Assembly: GCF_964355755.1 (NCBI RefSeq)
Contig: NC_092675.1
Span: 20,412,912-20,476,911 of the forward strand
DNA: 64,000 bases
From: Antedon mediterranea
Lineage: Eukaryota; Echinodermata; Crinoidea; Comatulida; Antedonidae
Direction of reading: 5' to 3'
Shown here: one piece after another, positions 39,701 to 51,904 of the stretch
Numbering within the stretch: the stretch's first letter is position 1
Layout of the letters: each line of letters opens with the position of its first letter
Program-made: the position numbers and the translations under genes
The notes under the pieces: model-generated
Database searches by the model: none
What the model was told of the DNA's origin: nothing
What the model saw: only the letters and a program-made list of their open reading frames with translations

Positions 39701-42700
39701 CGCAGATGAAGATGGATTTAAACAATTACAACAATCAAAAATAAAATGTTACAACAACTTAGCAGCTGCTCAAATAAAGGTAAAACTTTTTTGTAGTACC
39801 TATTACTTTACCTGTGGGTTTATTTTGTTATGTTAAAGATATATTGTCCCCCTAAAAAAATTTTTTTTAAATTCTTTTGTTGAATATGTTATTTTAATGT
39901 CACATAATAGTTATTCACTCTCACAAAAAATTTGGTCTGAAAAAAATTTATTTACCTGAGAAAAATGTAATTTAAAGCAAAAAATGGTCAAATTGTCTGG
40001 AAGACAACGAGTTTTTGGGTAATTTAACTGTTTATTTTGTCTTTTTATAGGTGAAATAATTTTTTCCCCCGTTTTTTTTCTTATGGAAGTGAACAACTTC
40101 ATTAAAACTGCAAAATGGCCTATTCAAAGTCCAATTTAAATAATCTTTATTTTTCATGATTTTGGGGGACAATATATCTTTAAAGTAAAAAATGTATTTA
40201 TCTCTTTTTAAGACAAGGACCCCAATGGAAATAAGTTTTCTTTTAAACTTTCTTATTCCTTGGTTCATTCTATTAATATTGTTATCTTGTGCTTTTTATA
40301 TTTTATGTTTGTCTTGTATTTTTGAGTGAACCGAATAAAACTTAACTGAACTGAAAAATCTTAGAAAAGAAAACATCATTCAAATCAACTAAACATGCAC
40401 TTCCTTCTTTCTAACTTGCTTTCTTTTCTTAACATAAAATAATTAAGTAGAAACTTCTATTAACGAATATGATTAAAAAATTAAATAAGAAAAGACAAAA
40501 TATTGATACTGTTTTCATAAAAACATATACTTTTTTTAAATGGTGTGCTTCTTTCTGTGATGAAAAAATAACTAAAATGTGTTTCACTTATATTAATTCA
40601 CAAAGAAATAAGACTTAGGTAGAAAGAAACAGTCAAACGATACGATATGATAAGATATTATTGATTGTAATTTTAACAACGAGGTACAAATGAAATTTTG
40701 TTGGTTGGTTTACATTTTACATCCATGCTTATGATTTTATTCTTATTTTATAACTTAACTCAATTTCTAAACTTAAATGTTACAGGTTAAAGCTTATGGT
40801 CCTGCTCTAAAGTCATGTGACTGGGTACTCAACCATGAAAAAGACAACGCAAAGGCATTATTTCGTAAAGGAAAGGTAACTGAACTTTATTTAGTAGCTG
40901 CATCAGTCAGTGTTAAATGAGAGGCTTCTTCACATGGCATATAAAATGACCAATCACAATGCATTATTATAGTTTGATGAAATTAGAAAGCATGTCAGAT
41001 GTACTGTCAGTCGTGTTGAGTTTGCTGTCATAAGGTCATATCAATTAGGAAGTTTTTGATTTGCAATGACATACGACATGACATCTTGCTAGTTTAATGT
41101 GCGCTTGAGTTTGGTTTGACAATTTTTGTCAAGATTGTTTGAAACCCAATTGCATTGATTTTACTGTGATGGACTCTGTATCACAAATATGCACATTTCA
41201 ATCTTTATTGGGTTCGTCAGTTGCGGTGAAAGAAAAATCTATGATTTAGGGGAAAAATGTATTGAAATATTGTTTCTCATTGTCTTTTCTATATTTAAGG
41301 TGTAATAATAGATCTGTATTTACTTTAAGGTTCTTGCTGTACAAGGTGAATTAACAGAAGCATTGATAGTAACAAAAAAAGCTTTGAAATTAGAGCCATC
41401 AAATAAGGCAAGTTGCAATTTTAAAACATACTGTAGCTTACCATAGTCAATATCTTACTAGGGGTTCTTTTTCCCCAAAAAGGGAAGGAAAAGCAACTGA
41501 AGAAAAAATAGTTGATGAAAATAATTTGCCTGCTGGCTACCAGTACTGTATGTAGGATTGGCCTAAACATTTTAATAAGTTAGGCCTACTTACTAGCAAT
41601 TAGCTGCTGGTCTGGTTTCGAACCCTACGAACCCTGCCCCCTAACCCCCATGGCTTTGTAATGTCAAACATAAAGAAAGAGTGAAATAAGTGTTACAGAT
41701 GAGAAATCTGTAGGGTGACCACGAGATCCGACCTCTACCTTCTGCTTTCATGATATGGAGACGCCCTTTAGACCACTGGGATTTTCATTATATGGAGATG
41801 CCCTACCATTAGACTAAACATATTTGTCTGTCAATAAAGTATAAAAATAATTGTAAGAATTGTGAGGAATGGATATAGGTGTTGTGTGAAACCATACAGT
41901 TACTTAACTATAAATATCTATGGTGAAAGAGGACAGTATCTATTATCCAGTAATTATAAGTTATTGTGTTTTTAGACAATACATCAGGAGTTGTCAAGGT
42001 TACTAGCCAAACAAACTGAACAAAAAGAAGAACAAAAGCTATTGTGCAGGAAAATGGTTGGAGATATGGCAAACATGGCAGAGACTACACCACCAAAAAG
42101 CAAGGTGATTAATATGCAGGGTATTGAAGAATAGCTCCCCTATTAAAGATTTATTTTTTTAATTTAATAGATGAACAAAAGTTATGTTCAGACAACCAAA
42201 CATGAAATTATACGTGCGCAATACTTCCGATGAACGTCCACATGATGCTTAATTTTAGGTTCAAAAAAACAAAAATTGCATCTACACAACGCTAATTCGC
42301 TAATTTTCTAATATGAGATAATTGACTATAATACCAGTGTGGTTACATGTTGGTGCATACCACCAATCCCAAATGTACTGACTTTACATTAGGTCATGAT
42401 AATACCAGGATTTGGGCTAGCTGACACCAGGATTTGGGCAAGCTGAAACCAGAATTTGGGCCAGCCGATATTCTTCATGACCAAAAAAGTCCCATTGCCT
42501 AAAAACGTTATAAAATAAAAAACTTTAGAATATACAGTACATATATTCATGTGATCTGCTAATGGTTTGCAGTGGCGATAGTTTAATCACAATAGTTTGT
42601 GAGGTTCTTTGATACCTTCATGTTCTTGAGTAGATGTGCGCCATCTACATATACCTGTAGTATGTGTGTGTTTCTGCTTGTTTTGGCATAAAGACTTGGC

Positions 42701-42874
42701 TAAAATATGTTGGGCAGTTGTCTGAAAATATGTAGTACTTGACCATTTACTTTTTTTACAATGGATTTGATTTCAATTTTGTTGTTTCAGATGAAAAACA
42801 AATATGCAATTCTTGCACTCCTCGCTGGCTTGCTAGCTGTCATCACTGCTGTGTTGATCCAATCATCTGAATAG
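36722..42874 (+). CDS. FKBP8: FKBP8 (FKBP38), membrane-anchored FKBP/TPR co-chaperone
   Basis: Ten coding exons: 36722-37082, 37666-37753, 38213-38323, 38472-38546, 39317-39344, 39699-39779, 40786-40875, 41330-41407, 41976-42104 and 42791-42874. All are in phase, giving 374 aa (human about 412). Residues 1-57 are acidic and disordered. Residues 59-170 form the FKBP domain (WVDIIGSGDLKKLVLKEGSG, AWELCVPLMELGE, PRFAYGEVG). TPR motifs follow at ~187-302 (EKRERGNDLFTRYDYSGAI, KCYNNLAAAQIKVKAYGPAL, KALFRKGKVL). NAYA-like IHQELSRLL and a C-terminal helix (YAILALLAGLLAVITAVLI, 352-370) give a tail anchor. The family sits in the outer mitochondrial and ER membranes and works with BCL2 and HSP90. Intron 8 has a GC donor (AAG then GCAAGT at 41408); the other introns are GT-AG. 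ATTAAA at 43019-43024 is a candidate poly(A) signal. Confidence 0.95.
37110..37655 (-). mobile_element. Penelope-like element remnant (GIY-YIG domain)
   Basis: Read on the minus strand, YKFKCDLC and, after a frameshift, CYVGYTCRHLYQRIVEHS, IGQHLKDHN and IYEMLYIRQLKPSLNKQ match the GIY-YIG endonuclease region of Penelope-like retroelements. Downstream (37155-37200), CTTGATAATGACCCC and GGAGTCAAAACGTCG resemble the stem-loop/GAAACGT end of these elements. It fills almost all of FKBP8 intron 1 in the opposite orientation. It is dead: frameshifted and lacking the reverse transcriptase. Confidence 0.8.
37781..38068. mobile_element. MITE family 2 copy with a nested SINE end
   Basis: Left end GTCTTTCACACCTGTTCCGG; right end GCCGGAGCTGGTGTGAAAGG. 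Interior AATCGAACATCAAT and TTCACGATGCTCCACTTGG match the family. A SINE 3' fragment (AAT repeat then TTTTTATAGCGCACATACC, 37909 to about 37985) is nested inside, so the MITE is older. It starts 27 nt after the donor of FKBP8 exon 2. Confidence 0.85.
38618..38918. mobile_element. Inverted-repeat element (MITE family 7)
   Basis: TAATAACTTGTAACCAGGTTT at the left pairs with AAACCTGGTTACAACTAGTA at the right. About 300 bp, no ORF, in FKBP8 intron 4. Only one copy in this window. Confidence 0.7.
39837..40179. mobile_element. MITE family 3 copy with intact TTAA flanks
   Basis: TTAA then AGATATATTGTCCCCC at the left; GGGGGACAATATATCT then TTAA at the right. The 343-bp interior is strongly self-complementary, so its two minus-strand ORFs are trivial. 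It lies in FKBP8 intron 6. TTAA targets are typical of piggyBac-type transposition; the family link is inferred. Confidence 0.9.
42400..42468. repeat. Three imperfect ~22-bp direct repeats
   Basis: ACCAGGATTTGGGCTAGCTG, ACCAGGATTTGGGCAAGCTG and ACCAGAATTTGGGCCAGCCG follow one another in FKBP8 intron 9. Confidence 0.8.
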
Positions 42875-44841
42875 CATCCTCTACAGTTGAGACGTAAACA
42901 GAAAATAGAATATATTATGCAAACATAGATGTCTAGGGGTGTATGTACTGTACTTTATTGCAATATACTGTACTACTCATTTTGTCAGAATGTGTGTTCT
43001 AATTTACAGTATTTTCACATTAAAGATATTTCCTTTGTCCGTGTAATATGACCTGAACAGGGAAGAGTAAAATTACATTTGTAATACCTTGTAATTTCAT
43101 TCTTCTCTGGACCTTACCTACATATGCATGTACAGTAAGTAAGTGGGATGTCTTTATGGTAGGAAACTGAACGAGTAGCTGGAATAGTGGGTGGTATTAA
43201 GTTGCAAAATTAAAACTGCTCTATTTAAAAAAAAAAAGTTATGATACATTTATAAAGACAATAGATTAGATTTTGTATTAAAACGGCCTCATATATTGTA
43301 GTTAAATTATTAAATAAGACTTGTCTTATTAGGAAGTAAGTAATAATACAAGTGATGTACAAAGTTCAAAACCTAGATGATGATGAACTATAATAGAATT
43401 ACTCAAAACAGTCAGATATGTCTGTCTTCCCCGTGGTCAGCCACACCACCACTACATCTTGTCCTGGAAGTTAATACCAGTAATTTGAATGTGCAAGAAT
43501 TTTACACAAATTTTAGTCAAGTAACCTTACTCTTTCCTATTTAATAGCCATTTTAAAAATCAAGATCTACAAACTGAATCGAATGATTTACATGACATGA
43601 TTTATAGTATGTGGGTCTTTACAATATCGTTAGTAGATTTTCCAACAGGAAACCGACTGCCAGATTCTATCTTCTAATCATCTTACTTCTCTCTGCCCAA
43701 TCTGCTCTTTGGCCTTCAGCTCTATGTTATCGTCTGTGTGTTATCATTGTGGTACAGTAGTACGATGAAAACGTAGATCATACCATCTTAGGTTTACAGA
43801 ACTACAGTACATTCCATGATATACAGTATTTCCTGCACTTTGATATACTTGTTTTATGTGTGCTAAAATTATATTATAAAAAGGTGCATTGATTATAAAA
43901 ACTGATAATCATCCAATTTGTAACAAAGTATAATTATAAAAACTAAAAGCTATAAATATTATTGTTGTATTTTTAGTTTGAACATTATGTTCATGGTTTA
44001 ATTTAAAATGCAGTAAACATGAGGTTAAATAGTTTAAATGTTTTCTTTTTAAATTCATTTTCTTATACGTACCAATAAAAATGTATTTGTCCATGTTAAT
44101 TCATACTAATTTAGTCATACAGTACTAAGCTAAATTTATAATTAAACTTTTAGTATACTCGAACAAACAGTATCTGAATTTTCTTTGCACTGATAAAGAG
44201 TAATTATACGTGACTAGCAATATGACCGTAATATCTCAACTGAATAATTAAAGTGACTTTAACTTTATTTATAGAATTGTGAGCTCCAATAAAACCATAA
44301 TTATAACTAGATCAGACAATAATTGCCTGCGTAGGCTTGAAAAATTTGTTAAGGCCTATTTATGTATTATTTTTGGAAAATTATGAATAATTTCAGTCAT
44401 GTGATATTTCTATGTATATGAGGATATGATTCATAAACATTTGTATTTTCAAAGGTAATGACAATATAATACCAAGTAGGAAATGTATTAAAAATAAATA
44501 TTTATAAATCTACCAGAAATTATTAATAGTTTATTTACTATAATGTGAACCATTTAATTACAAAAATCTAATCCTAATCATTGGTTTCAAAATAATACAA
44601 AAATGAAATACATATTTGTATTAATAAAACAAAATAGTGTACTATATTTTAAATATATTTTACTGTATTCGCCCAATGCTATCTATCTGCTTGACTTGTT
44701 TACCTGTGGTGAGTTCAAGTGGATTGAGGCCCAAAATCAAGAAGTGTTTTGTGGTGGTTTTACCATAGCAATTAGCAGAGAACAGCATTTAAAACAAAAT
44801 GCTTTACCAGATAGACCACAGCGATAGTAGCATAGCACAAC
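42875..44841. other. FKBP8 3' flank, otherwise gene-poor
   Basis: The first part is FKBP8 3'UTR, probably ending after ATTAAA at 43019. The rest is AT-rich. ORFs near 43909 and 44603 have no recognisable domain. The reverse of 44700-44826 (GTGGTCTATCTGGTAAAGC) has a tRNA A-box look and may be a SINE head, with no B box found. Confidence 0.45.
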
Positions 44842-44997
44842 TTGACCTGTTTATACATTATTTGAAGGTTTGCGGTACACCATGTACATTAGTTCTGAAA
44901 ATAACTGTTAAGTTCCTTGATGTTTCGATCAATATGCTTTGATCATCTTCAGGAGTGAGAACCGCAAACTTCATATCAACATTGACCTGTTTATACA
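44842..44997 (-). mobile_element. Small insertion with 16-bp direct repeats and a hammerhead-like core
   Basis: TTGACCTGTTTATACA occurs at 44842-44857 and 44982-44997 and brackets 124 bp. On the minus strand the insert has GTTTGCGGT near its start and the exact complement ACCGCAAAC near its end. Between them lie CTGAAGA (44952-44946), a stem TGATCAA/TTGATC and GAAAC, the CUGANGA...GAAA order of a hammerhead core. Penelope-like elements are known to carry such motifs. Ribozyme activity is not shown. Confidence 0.6.
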
Positions 44998-45135
44998 CAT
45001 GCAGTAACTAGATGTTAATAATGACACCTTATAAACAAATGTGGGGGTGGGGAACAAACCCCATGGACACACCAGCATCATCCATCTGCCAATTAGGGTT
45101 CAAAGGGGTGGTGCACGCATGAGTCAATATAAAGT

Positions 45136-45320
45136 CAGTATAATAATAATAATAATAGATAGATTTATATAGCGCAAATAAACGATGACTCTATGCGCTC
45201 GACAATAAAGAGAAAGAGTGGAAAACAAAAGGAAGAGAACAAAAAGACAAAAACACCAAGCTAGCACCTAAACCGGACTATGGGGATACATCACCGCTAA
45301 CTGCCCAGTTAGCATCGGTT
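45136..45320 (-). mobile_element. SINE 3' fragment (TATATAGCGC family)
   Basis: An AAT microsatellite and GATTTATATAGCGCAAATA, then CTCTATGCGCTCGAC, as at 34189. The downstream part (GCTAACTGCCCAGTTAGCAT) contains a short palindrome. The tRNA-like head is not recognised. Confidence 0.55.
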
Positions 45321-46767
45321 ATATCTTGATCTTTTCAGTGAAAAAGTTGCACTATACTGTATGTGCTGACAGATACTAAACACAATAACAATTGTTTGAA
45401 TATTAGCAAGTAAAACTATGACGACATGAAACAAATAAGAAGGTTCTATTGTTTTGTCTTGGCATTGAATGTCCATGGATTGTCTCGATTTGATTGTTTA
45501 AACTAGACAAATATCTCGTAAATATGAAATACAGTATGTACATATATACATGCATATGTATTTAACATCTGTAAGTGCAGTGAAGCCCTGCAGATTAAAA
45601 AGCACTAAATATTATAAACAAATTACTAAGAAAATATGTTTAATTTTCCTCAAGGGTTTATGTTAATGAAACATTAAAAATTGATACCATATGGTAGACT
45701 CTTGGGGTGGAAATGGGAATCGGCCAAAAGTGGTTTATAAGGTTGGGTTTAAAGATACGGTTTTTATTTAGGCACACTTTCCTAGTAAGCACACGGCTAG
45801 CTCTACTTATTGGAAAATTTCTTTCTGAACTACAGCACTGTATAGAATTGTTATTTAAATTTCAGATGAGGCGAGCACCGAGTCTACCTCATGCTGGCTA
45901 CAGCCCTGTGATTACCGTATTATCGTCCTCAAATTAAACAGGAAACTGGGGCATTTGGACCAATGGCAGCCAGTAGTGCAGCACCCTATGCCAGCAGAGA
46001 TCCCCTACTCGTTTTGTAGTGTACCAAGTTGCACTGTAGTATGAGACCAACAGCTTTACCATCCTTTCTGAAGGACAAGGCAATCATATGAGTAATACGG
46101 ATACAACCCATGACCCAGATGCTTGTTTAATTATAATACTCACTATATCATTAATTATTATACAAATAATATGTTGGAATGGAATGAATATTTTCATGAG
46201 TTGATATTTATGATTTTAATTGTCTCGGATACATAGTATGGCCGATGTGTATAGTATTTGATTGACCTGTCGACATTTATTTTTCTGAAAGAGTTCATCC
46301 CCATCTTGAATTTTTAAGAGCTCATTCTACATCTGAATTTCTATACATCTGCAGTCCACATCGCAAACTTATGGAATTTTAGCCTCGGATCATGCTTCTT
46401 GTTTTTGATATACATGTCCATGCAAAGTGTGATGCCTATTAATATTATGGGAATATACCTGCTTTCAATTCAAATATAAGCTGGAACCAATCGTAATGGG
46501 AATATTGTGGCCAGATAATATGACTAGGTTGAAGTTGTCCGGAGCATATACCAGTACCGGAATATTATGAATATGAATTTTTTCTGATAAGAAAACATGC
46601 CGGTATTGTTTGCACAATATTGCGATAATAAAGCTCTGTTTGAAATTGGTACAATACGAGTGGTATCATTGCATTGTTAGGATAGTTAGGATATGGAGAT
46701 GTAATAATGGTGGGACCAAACCCTGAGATGAGTCATGCTTGTGAGTAACACAGGTGATTCATCCCTT
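45321..46767. other. Gene-poor stretch, nothing recognised
   Basis: AT-rich sequence with one 76-codon plus-strand ORF (45707-45937) that lacks any domain. No repeat family or RNA gene recognised. Confidence 0.45.
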
Positions 46768-46910
46768 AAGCTCTGTCTACACTATAAAAATATTTTACCT
46801 AAATATGGTAGTGATATGCCCAAATATGGTAGTGATGACATCATCGTGTCCATATATGGGCAAATCACATTTTTTTTGTCACATAAAGTTTGATAGTGTA
46901 GACAGAGCTT
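46768..46910. mobile_element. MITE family 1 copy
   Basis: Ends AAGCTCTGTCTACACTATA and TTTGATAGTGTAGACAGAGC. Interior GTAGTGATATGCCCAAATAT and GACATCATCGTGTCC. It is shorter at the left than other copies. Confidence 0.88.
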
Positions 46911-47054
46911 TACCACAGTGTATTCTCACTTATGCCTGGTTAACTTTGAATATTACATTCCTGAGGTGGGTCTTTATCAAGGAAGTCAATCAGAGCATGT
47001 TACCATCAATGAATCACTACCACACACAATGTTCATGTCATTGCTTTTGGTTAA

Positions 47055-47383
47055 AGATATATTGTCCCCCTAAACAAATTATTTTTAAATTTTTTTTTAA
47101 TATGCCATTTAATGTCACAAAATAGTTATTCACTTTGACCATAAACTGGATCTAAAAAAAAAATTATATATCTGAAGAAAATGTCATTAAAAGCAAATAC
47201 TTTTTTGGTTTGGTTTTTGGTTAAAATTAAACGTTTCTTTTGTCTTTTATAAATGAAATAATTATTTTTGTTTTTTATATACAGAAGTGAATATCTTTAT
47301 TAAAACTGCAAAATGGCCTATTTGAAGTCAGATTTTATTATTTTATTATTCATTTTTCATGTTTTTGGGGGAACAATACATCT
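47055..47383. mobile_element. MITE family 3 copy
   Basis: TTAA at 47051-47054 then AGATATATTGTCCCCC. The right end GGGGGAACAATACATCT is followed by TTAT, one base off TTAA. The interior (AAAATGGCCTATTTGAAGTC) matches the copy at 39837. Confidence 0.88.
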
Positions 47384-47704
47384 TTATATACTTATTTCAC
47401 ACATCTAATCATTTTGTCATCGTTACTGTCTTTCCCCTCGACCACATACCACCTCAAAAGCTCATTGTATTGTTAATAACTTCCAAAACCAAATAAGTTA
47501 CTGAACATCAATTTATTGAATATCAGATTATAATATCAATTATAAAATCACTCCAAATTATCATATTTAATATCCAATATATGCTGACACAAGTATATTT
47601 TTGAGATTTTATTTATCACATTGACTAAACATCTACAGTATTAACAAGGTTTAGACTATTAAAACATTACATTTAAGGAAAAAGGAAATATTTGGTGTGT
47701 TATA

Positions 47705-47848
47705 AAGCTCTGTCTACACTATCAAACTTCGAAATGTGATGTGCCCATATATGGTAGTGCTATGCTTAAATATGGTATTGATATGACATCATCATGACCA
47801 TATATGGGCACATCACATTTTTTTGTCACAGAAAGTTTGATAGTGTAT
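47705..47848. mobile_element. MITE family 1 copy, right end truncated
   Basis: The left end AAGCTCTGTCTACACTATC and the interior are typical. The right end stops at TTTGATAGTGTA, without the GACAGAGCTT tip, and runs into unrelated sequence. Confidence 0.85.
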
Positions 47849-48675
47849 GAGTTTGAACTCATAAACATTTTATCCGAATGTAACTCATAAACAATCATTA
47901 TTTTAATACATACCAGTTGCAATTGGTAGGCAAATTATCCATATGGGCAAAATACCTAGTCAATTACAGTTTGTGATTATATGATTAAATATGAACACCA
48001 GTACTAGTAGTGTGGTACTGTGCAGTACTTGGTAGTTTTCATTGGAATCTTGTTACATAAGGATAAGCCTATCTTTATACAACAAGCAGGAAATATAAAG
48101 TTAATAAAACAAAACAAAAACATATTGTGTGATCATAGATCATAATCAGAGTTTATCATCTATTAGTTGCACATACTGTATTTAAATTACATTTAATGGC
48201 CCCACAAATACCAAATATAAGTTACAAATTAAAGGACAAATTTCATTCTAAATCCTGCAATATTTTTTTTTACAATATTTAATAAACCAATACATTTACA
48301 TTTTTGTTCGTTGGAATATACTTGGGTCCACATCAAGTAAATTATTTAAAAGTCTGAAGTAACTTAGATAAAATCATTGTATCTCATATATGGCTTAATT
48401 GGATGAGATTAATGAGGCTAGTTGGGTGATGATTGAGATTAGGCTTACAATATAGTAGTACAGTAGTATTAGTAATTCTCCAAATGAACCCATGCTTTGA
48501 ACTTACAAACTATCTCCCTAATACTTGATTCACACAAGACAAAAATTCAAAAGTCTTACAAAATGTAGCATATGGAAACAAATTGTTACATTGGTAATGT
48601 GTGAAATTGTTTCTGCGTAAAATCTTTGGACAAGTCGGTAATCTTTCCAAGCCTTAGCGAGGCCTGTGTAAAGTG
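47849..48675. other. Gene-poor stretch, nothing recognised
   Basis: AT-rich, with no ORF of note, no RNA gene and no recognised repeat family. Confidence 0.45.
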
Positions 48676-48842
48676 TATTTCACACCTGTTCCGGCACGGT
48701 TCTGGTACGGCGAATCGAACATCAACGTTTCGTTTTTGCGACAATCCATGCGGCTATGCGGCAATCTATAAAACATTGAAGTTTGATTGAATTTGCTGTC
48801 TCCGGACCGGAACCAGGCCGGAGCAGGTGTGAAAGGCCCTTT
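48676..48842. mobile_element. MITE family 2 copy, cleanest
   Basis: ATTTCACACCTGTTCCGGCA at the left and CCGGAGCAGGTGTGAAAGGC at the right, about 165 bp. The inner arms also pair (GGTTCTGGTACGG with CCGGACCGGAACC). It contains no ORF in common with the copies at 8875 and 37781. Confidence 0.9.
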
Positions 48843-49891
48843 AGGGTTACTTCAATGAAATACAGTGGTACCTGTGCATACGCACTTGTCTTGAGATTAT
48901 ATTGCATATGTGTGAACGCATTTTAACTATTAGATATCTATGTACCAATTGCATTTATGTTGTATGTATGAATCAAGTATCCATTTTCCTTGAATTTTGT
49001 TTGTACAATTATCTAAAAATTACAACCTGGGTTTGACTTGGTACAGGATTGATAGGATTCTATCTTGACAAAAAATATCATTATCATCATGCGCTGATCT
49101 ATATTGTTTACTTCACCGTTAATTTCACAATATTAACATCAATACAGTATTCATTAAAATGAATTCTAAGTTTTTTATCTAAATACACAATGTAGGTACA
49201 TTTTGCTGAATACAACGAGGCATACAATACTGAAATTATATTCGGCACTATACTGTATAATAATAATAATAAATATTTATCACTTAGTAAACTCGTAAAT
49301 AACAACTGTACAAAAAACTTAGTGTTGTTCTGCATCAATAACAGATAAAATATGCTCTCTTGGAAAACTAACTGATTGTTACAGAATGAGTTTATCTATA
49401 AAGATATTGAGGATGGTTACAAGGGTAATTGATGTATTTACATACTCAAGTATTCAATTTATGTATACTAAACTCATTCACACTGGACTTTGTTCAGTCA
49501 ATCTAACTGCAACATTCCGTCAAACTAACTGCAAAGTTTGGTCAACTAGTAACAGCAACTTTCTCTCCTGTGGAAAAGTTTATCAACTGAAATTCGATAA
49601 AAGGAAGAGTTAGTTTAACGAAGCTGGAAAACTCAAGCCAAACAAAGTAGGCCTGATGTCGATTATATAGAACTTCTAATTTAGTTGATTGAGGACTTCA
49701 GTTAGCTTGACCATGGTTCTTATCTAGACAATTATTCCAGTACTAAAAACCAGAGAATTTGACTGAACTGTATTACTCAGTGAATAAGGCTTTGGATATT
49801 GTTTTTCTCAATTTACTAGTTGTTGTACAATTTTCCAAAGCTTTGTTGGGGTATATGTCTCACACTTACCCAAGTATAAAATATAAACATG
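48843..49891. other. Gene-poor stretch, nothing recognised
   Basis: AT-rich. Short ORFs (49108, 49386, 49759) look fortuitous. An AAT microsatellite lies at 49258-49272. Confidence 0.45.
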
Positions 49892-50035
49892 CAGTAGAGC
49901 CCCTATTAAGGGGACACTATTGGACCGTTTTAAATAAGCGGTTGGCCTTAGCGTTAAAACATATATTTCCCTGTTGTTCATTTCACAGTATAGTGTTCTC
50001 TTAATAGAGATGTTCCAAAAGAGGTGATCTACCGT
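49892..50035. mobile_element. MITE family 8 (pogo/Tigger-like ends), copy 1
   Basis: Left CAGTAGAGCCCCTATTAAGG; right GAGGTGATCTACCG. The body (GCGTTAAAACATATATT, TTGTTCATTTCAC) matches copy 2 at 50426. CAGTAGA-type ends and TA targets are common in pogo-like elements; this assignment is by resemblance. Confidence 0.75.
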
Positions 50036-50425
50036 ACTTTAAAAAAATGATAAATACTGAATTGGCAATTCATGCCGGTTACTTAATTAATTAACTATCT
50101 ATTTATATTAAAGATGATTTACAAAGAATAAAAAAGTTCAGTAATAACAGTTAACGCCTATTTACAATAAAGTACAACATTATTTATTACTTAGTAAATC
50201 ACTGTACACATAATGTAACCTCTTGTATCATTCAGATTTTTTAATGCTGAATTTTGCGATTTTTTAAAAAGAAAATACTGATTTTAATTCCTTGCTGGAA
50301 AGTTGCTAGCTGCTATAAAGGTAATCTGAAACAAACAGATGATCAAAATCGTATTATAAACTGTTAATAACTAAACTAATAAAATGATTACAATCACAGA
50401 AAAGATAGCGCCATATGGTATAATA

Positions 50426-50586
50426 CAGTAGATCTCCTACTAAGGGGGACACCTCCAGAACCAAATGTCCCATTAATAAGAATGTCTAATGGAATAAGGG
50501 CTGTAGTGTTAAAACATATATTGTACCTTGTTCGTTTCACAAGAAAGTGTTCCCTACAGGGGTGTCCCAAAGTAGGAGTTCTACTG
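50426..50586. mobile_element. MITE family 8, copy 2
   Basis: TA, then CAGTAGATCTCCTACTAAGG at the left; AAAGTAGGAGTTCTACTG, then TA at the right. About 161 bp, with inner GTGTTCCCTACAGGGGTGTC. Same orientation as copy 1 about 500 bp away. Confidence 0.85.
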
Positions 50587-51904
50587 TATTGAATTGGCAA
50601 AATAATAGTACATATAACACACAGAAAGCAAGGTGGTAGTCAACCAAATGAATACAAATATGAGCATACACTGCTGAAATAGCACTCATTTATACGTACA
50701 AACTAGGTGAAACTAGGTGAATTTAGCACAAAAAAATGCGCAGCCAATGAGAGCTCAGGAAATGAGTTATCATGCGTTCATGATCTGCTCAGCATTTGTA
50801 CAAATCAAACAGCTCAGCACATACGCAATCTAAATGAAAATCGCAGCTCTTGTAGTATAAAATAATATACATCACAATTTTTTTCTTTTTGTTGCATAAA
50901 TTCATTTAGTGGAAAACAGGCTTTATGTAATGAATTTAAATTAGGACTCTCTCACATTGAAGGAGTTAATAACAATGACATAAAGAGTTAATTAACAAAT
51001 TTAATGCTGATATTTAATATACATTAAAATATTACTACTAGCCTTAAACAATATTCAATTTCTTTGAGTCTATTATCATGCTAATACCAACTGTACCAAT
51101 TAACTGTGATTATGTAATTAACAAGATTGAAAAACAACTAATTAACATCGTTTATATTATTTAATCATTAACATCAAATTTAACCAATAATCACATACTA
51201 ACATTAAATTTTACAATTAATAATTGGTAAAGATGAACAATTCATAGATAGTCATAGATAGTCAATGATTGTATTTAAACAATGTCATAGTACAAGCCTT
51301 CTCTGTGAAAAAAAAAATACAAAAAGGATCTATTGTTTTGGTAATGTAAAATTAATTATTTAACAGACTTTTGAATCTACAATTGAGCAAATTCAAGCTC
51401 TGATAAAAATATAGAACATGTCAAGTTCTCATTATGTTTCAAATTCATCAAAGGGATAGGAGACAGTTTGTTTACTGACTAAGTATGTTTCACACTGCTA
51501 AATTAGTAAATCACAAAGCTTGTCATTCTAAATTTATTTTTACTGTAAATTAATTTAAACCAAATTAAATCCAACCTATGTGTTTCTTTTATACTCTTTT
51601 AAATACATGTACTATGTGGAGAGAAATTCCTTCATTTTTCAATCGTGTGATTAAACAAGAATGGTTACATGTCTTAATCTCAGTTTACAGTGAACGTATA
51701 TGAAATAAAATGTGTTATTTATTGTGGTATATATTCCTCATCCATTTCAAAAGTGTAATTGGATGGAAGAATTATACATAATACTAAATTATAAATGAAA
51801 ATATATTCAATTAGCATATTTATAAATATAAAAAAAAATAGTAGTATTGGAAAGACATAAAGACATGAAGTTATCTAAAGAATTATTTAGTGTATACCAC
51901 TTTA
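50587..51904. other. Gene-poor stretch, nothing recognised
   Basis: Very AT-rich, with no ORF of note and no recognised repeat. It could be distal 3'UTR or intergenic DNA downstream of ABHD17 (minus). Confidence 0.45.

Noticed and set aside
40032-40268. Two minus ORFs in FKBP8 intron 6 with an ILSPKIMKNKDYLNW-like sequence
   Set aside because: They lie in a MITE family 3 palindrome. The similar peptide at the 13735 copy comes from the repeat and not from a conserved protein.
41408-41414. Using the GT at 41412 as the FKBP8 exon 8 donor instead of GC
   Set aside because: It would shift the frame after EPSNK and destroy the conserved TIHQELSRLL continuation.
46754-47125. 123-aa plus ORF
   Set aside because: It runs through a MITE family 1 copy into a MITE family 3 copy, with no domain and no splice context.
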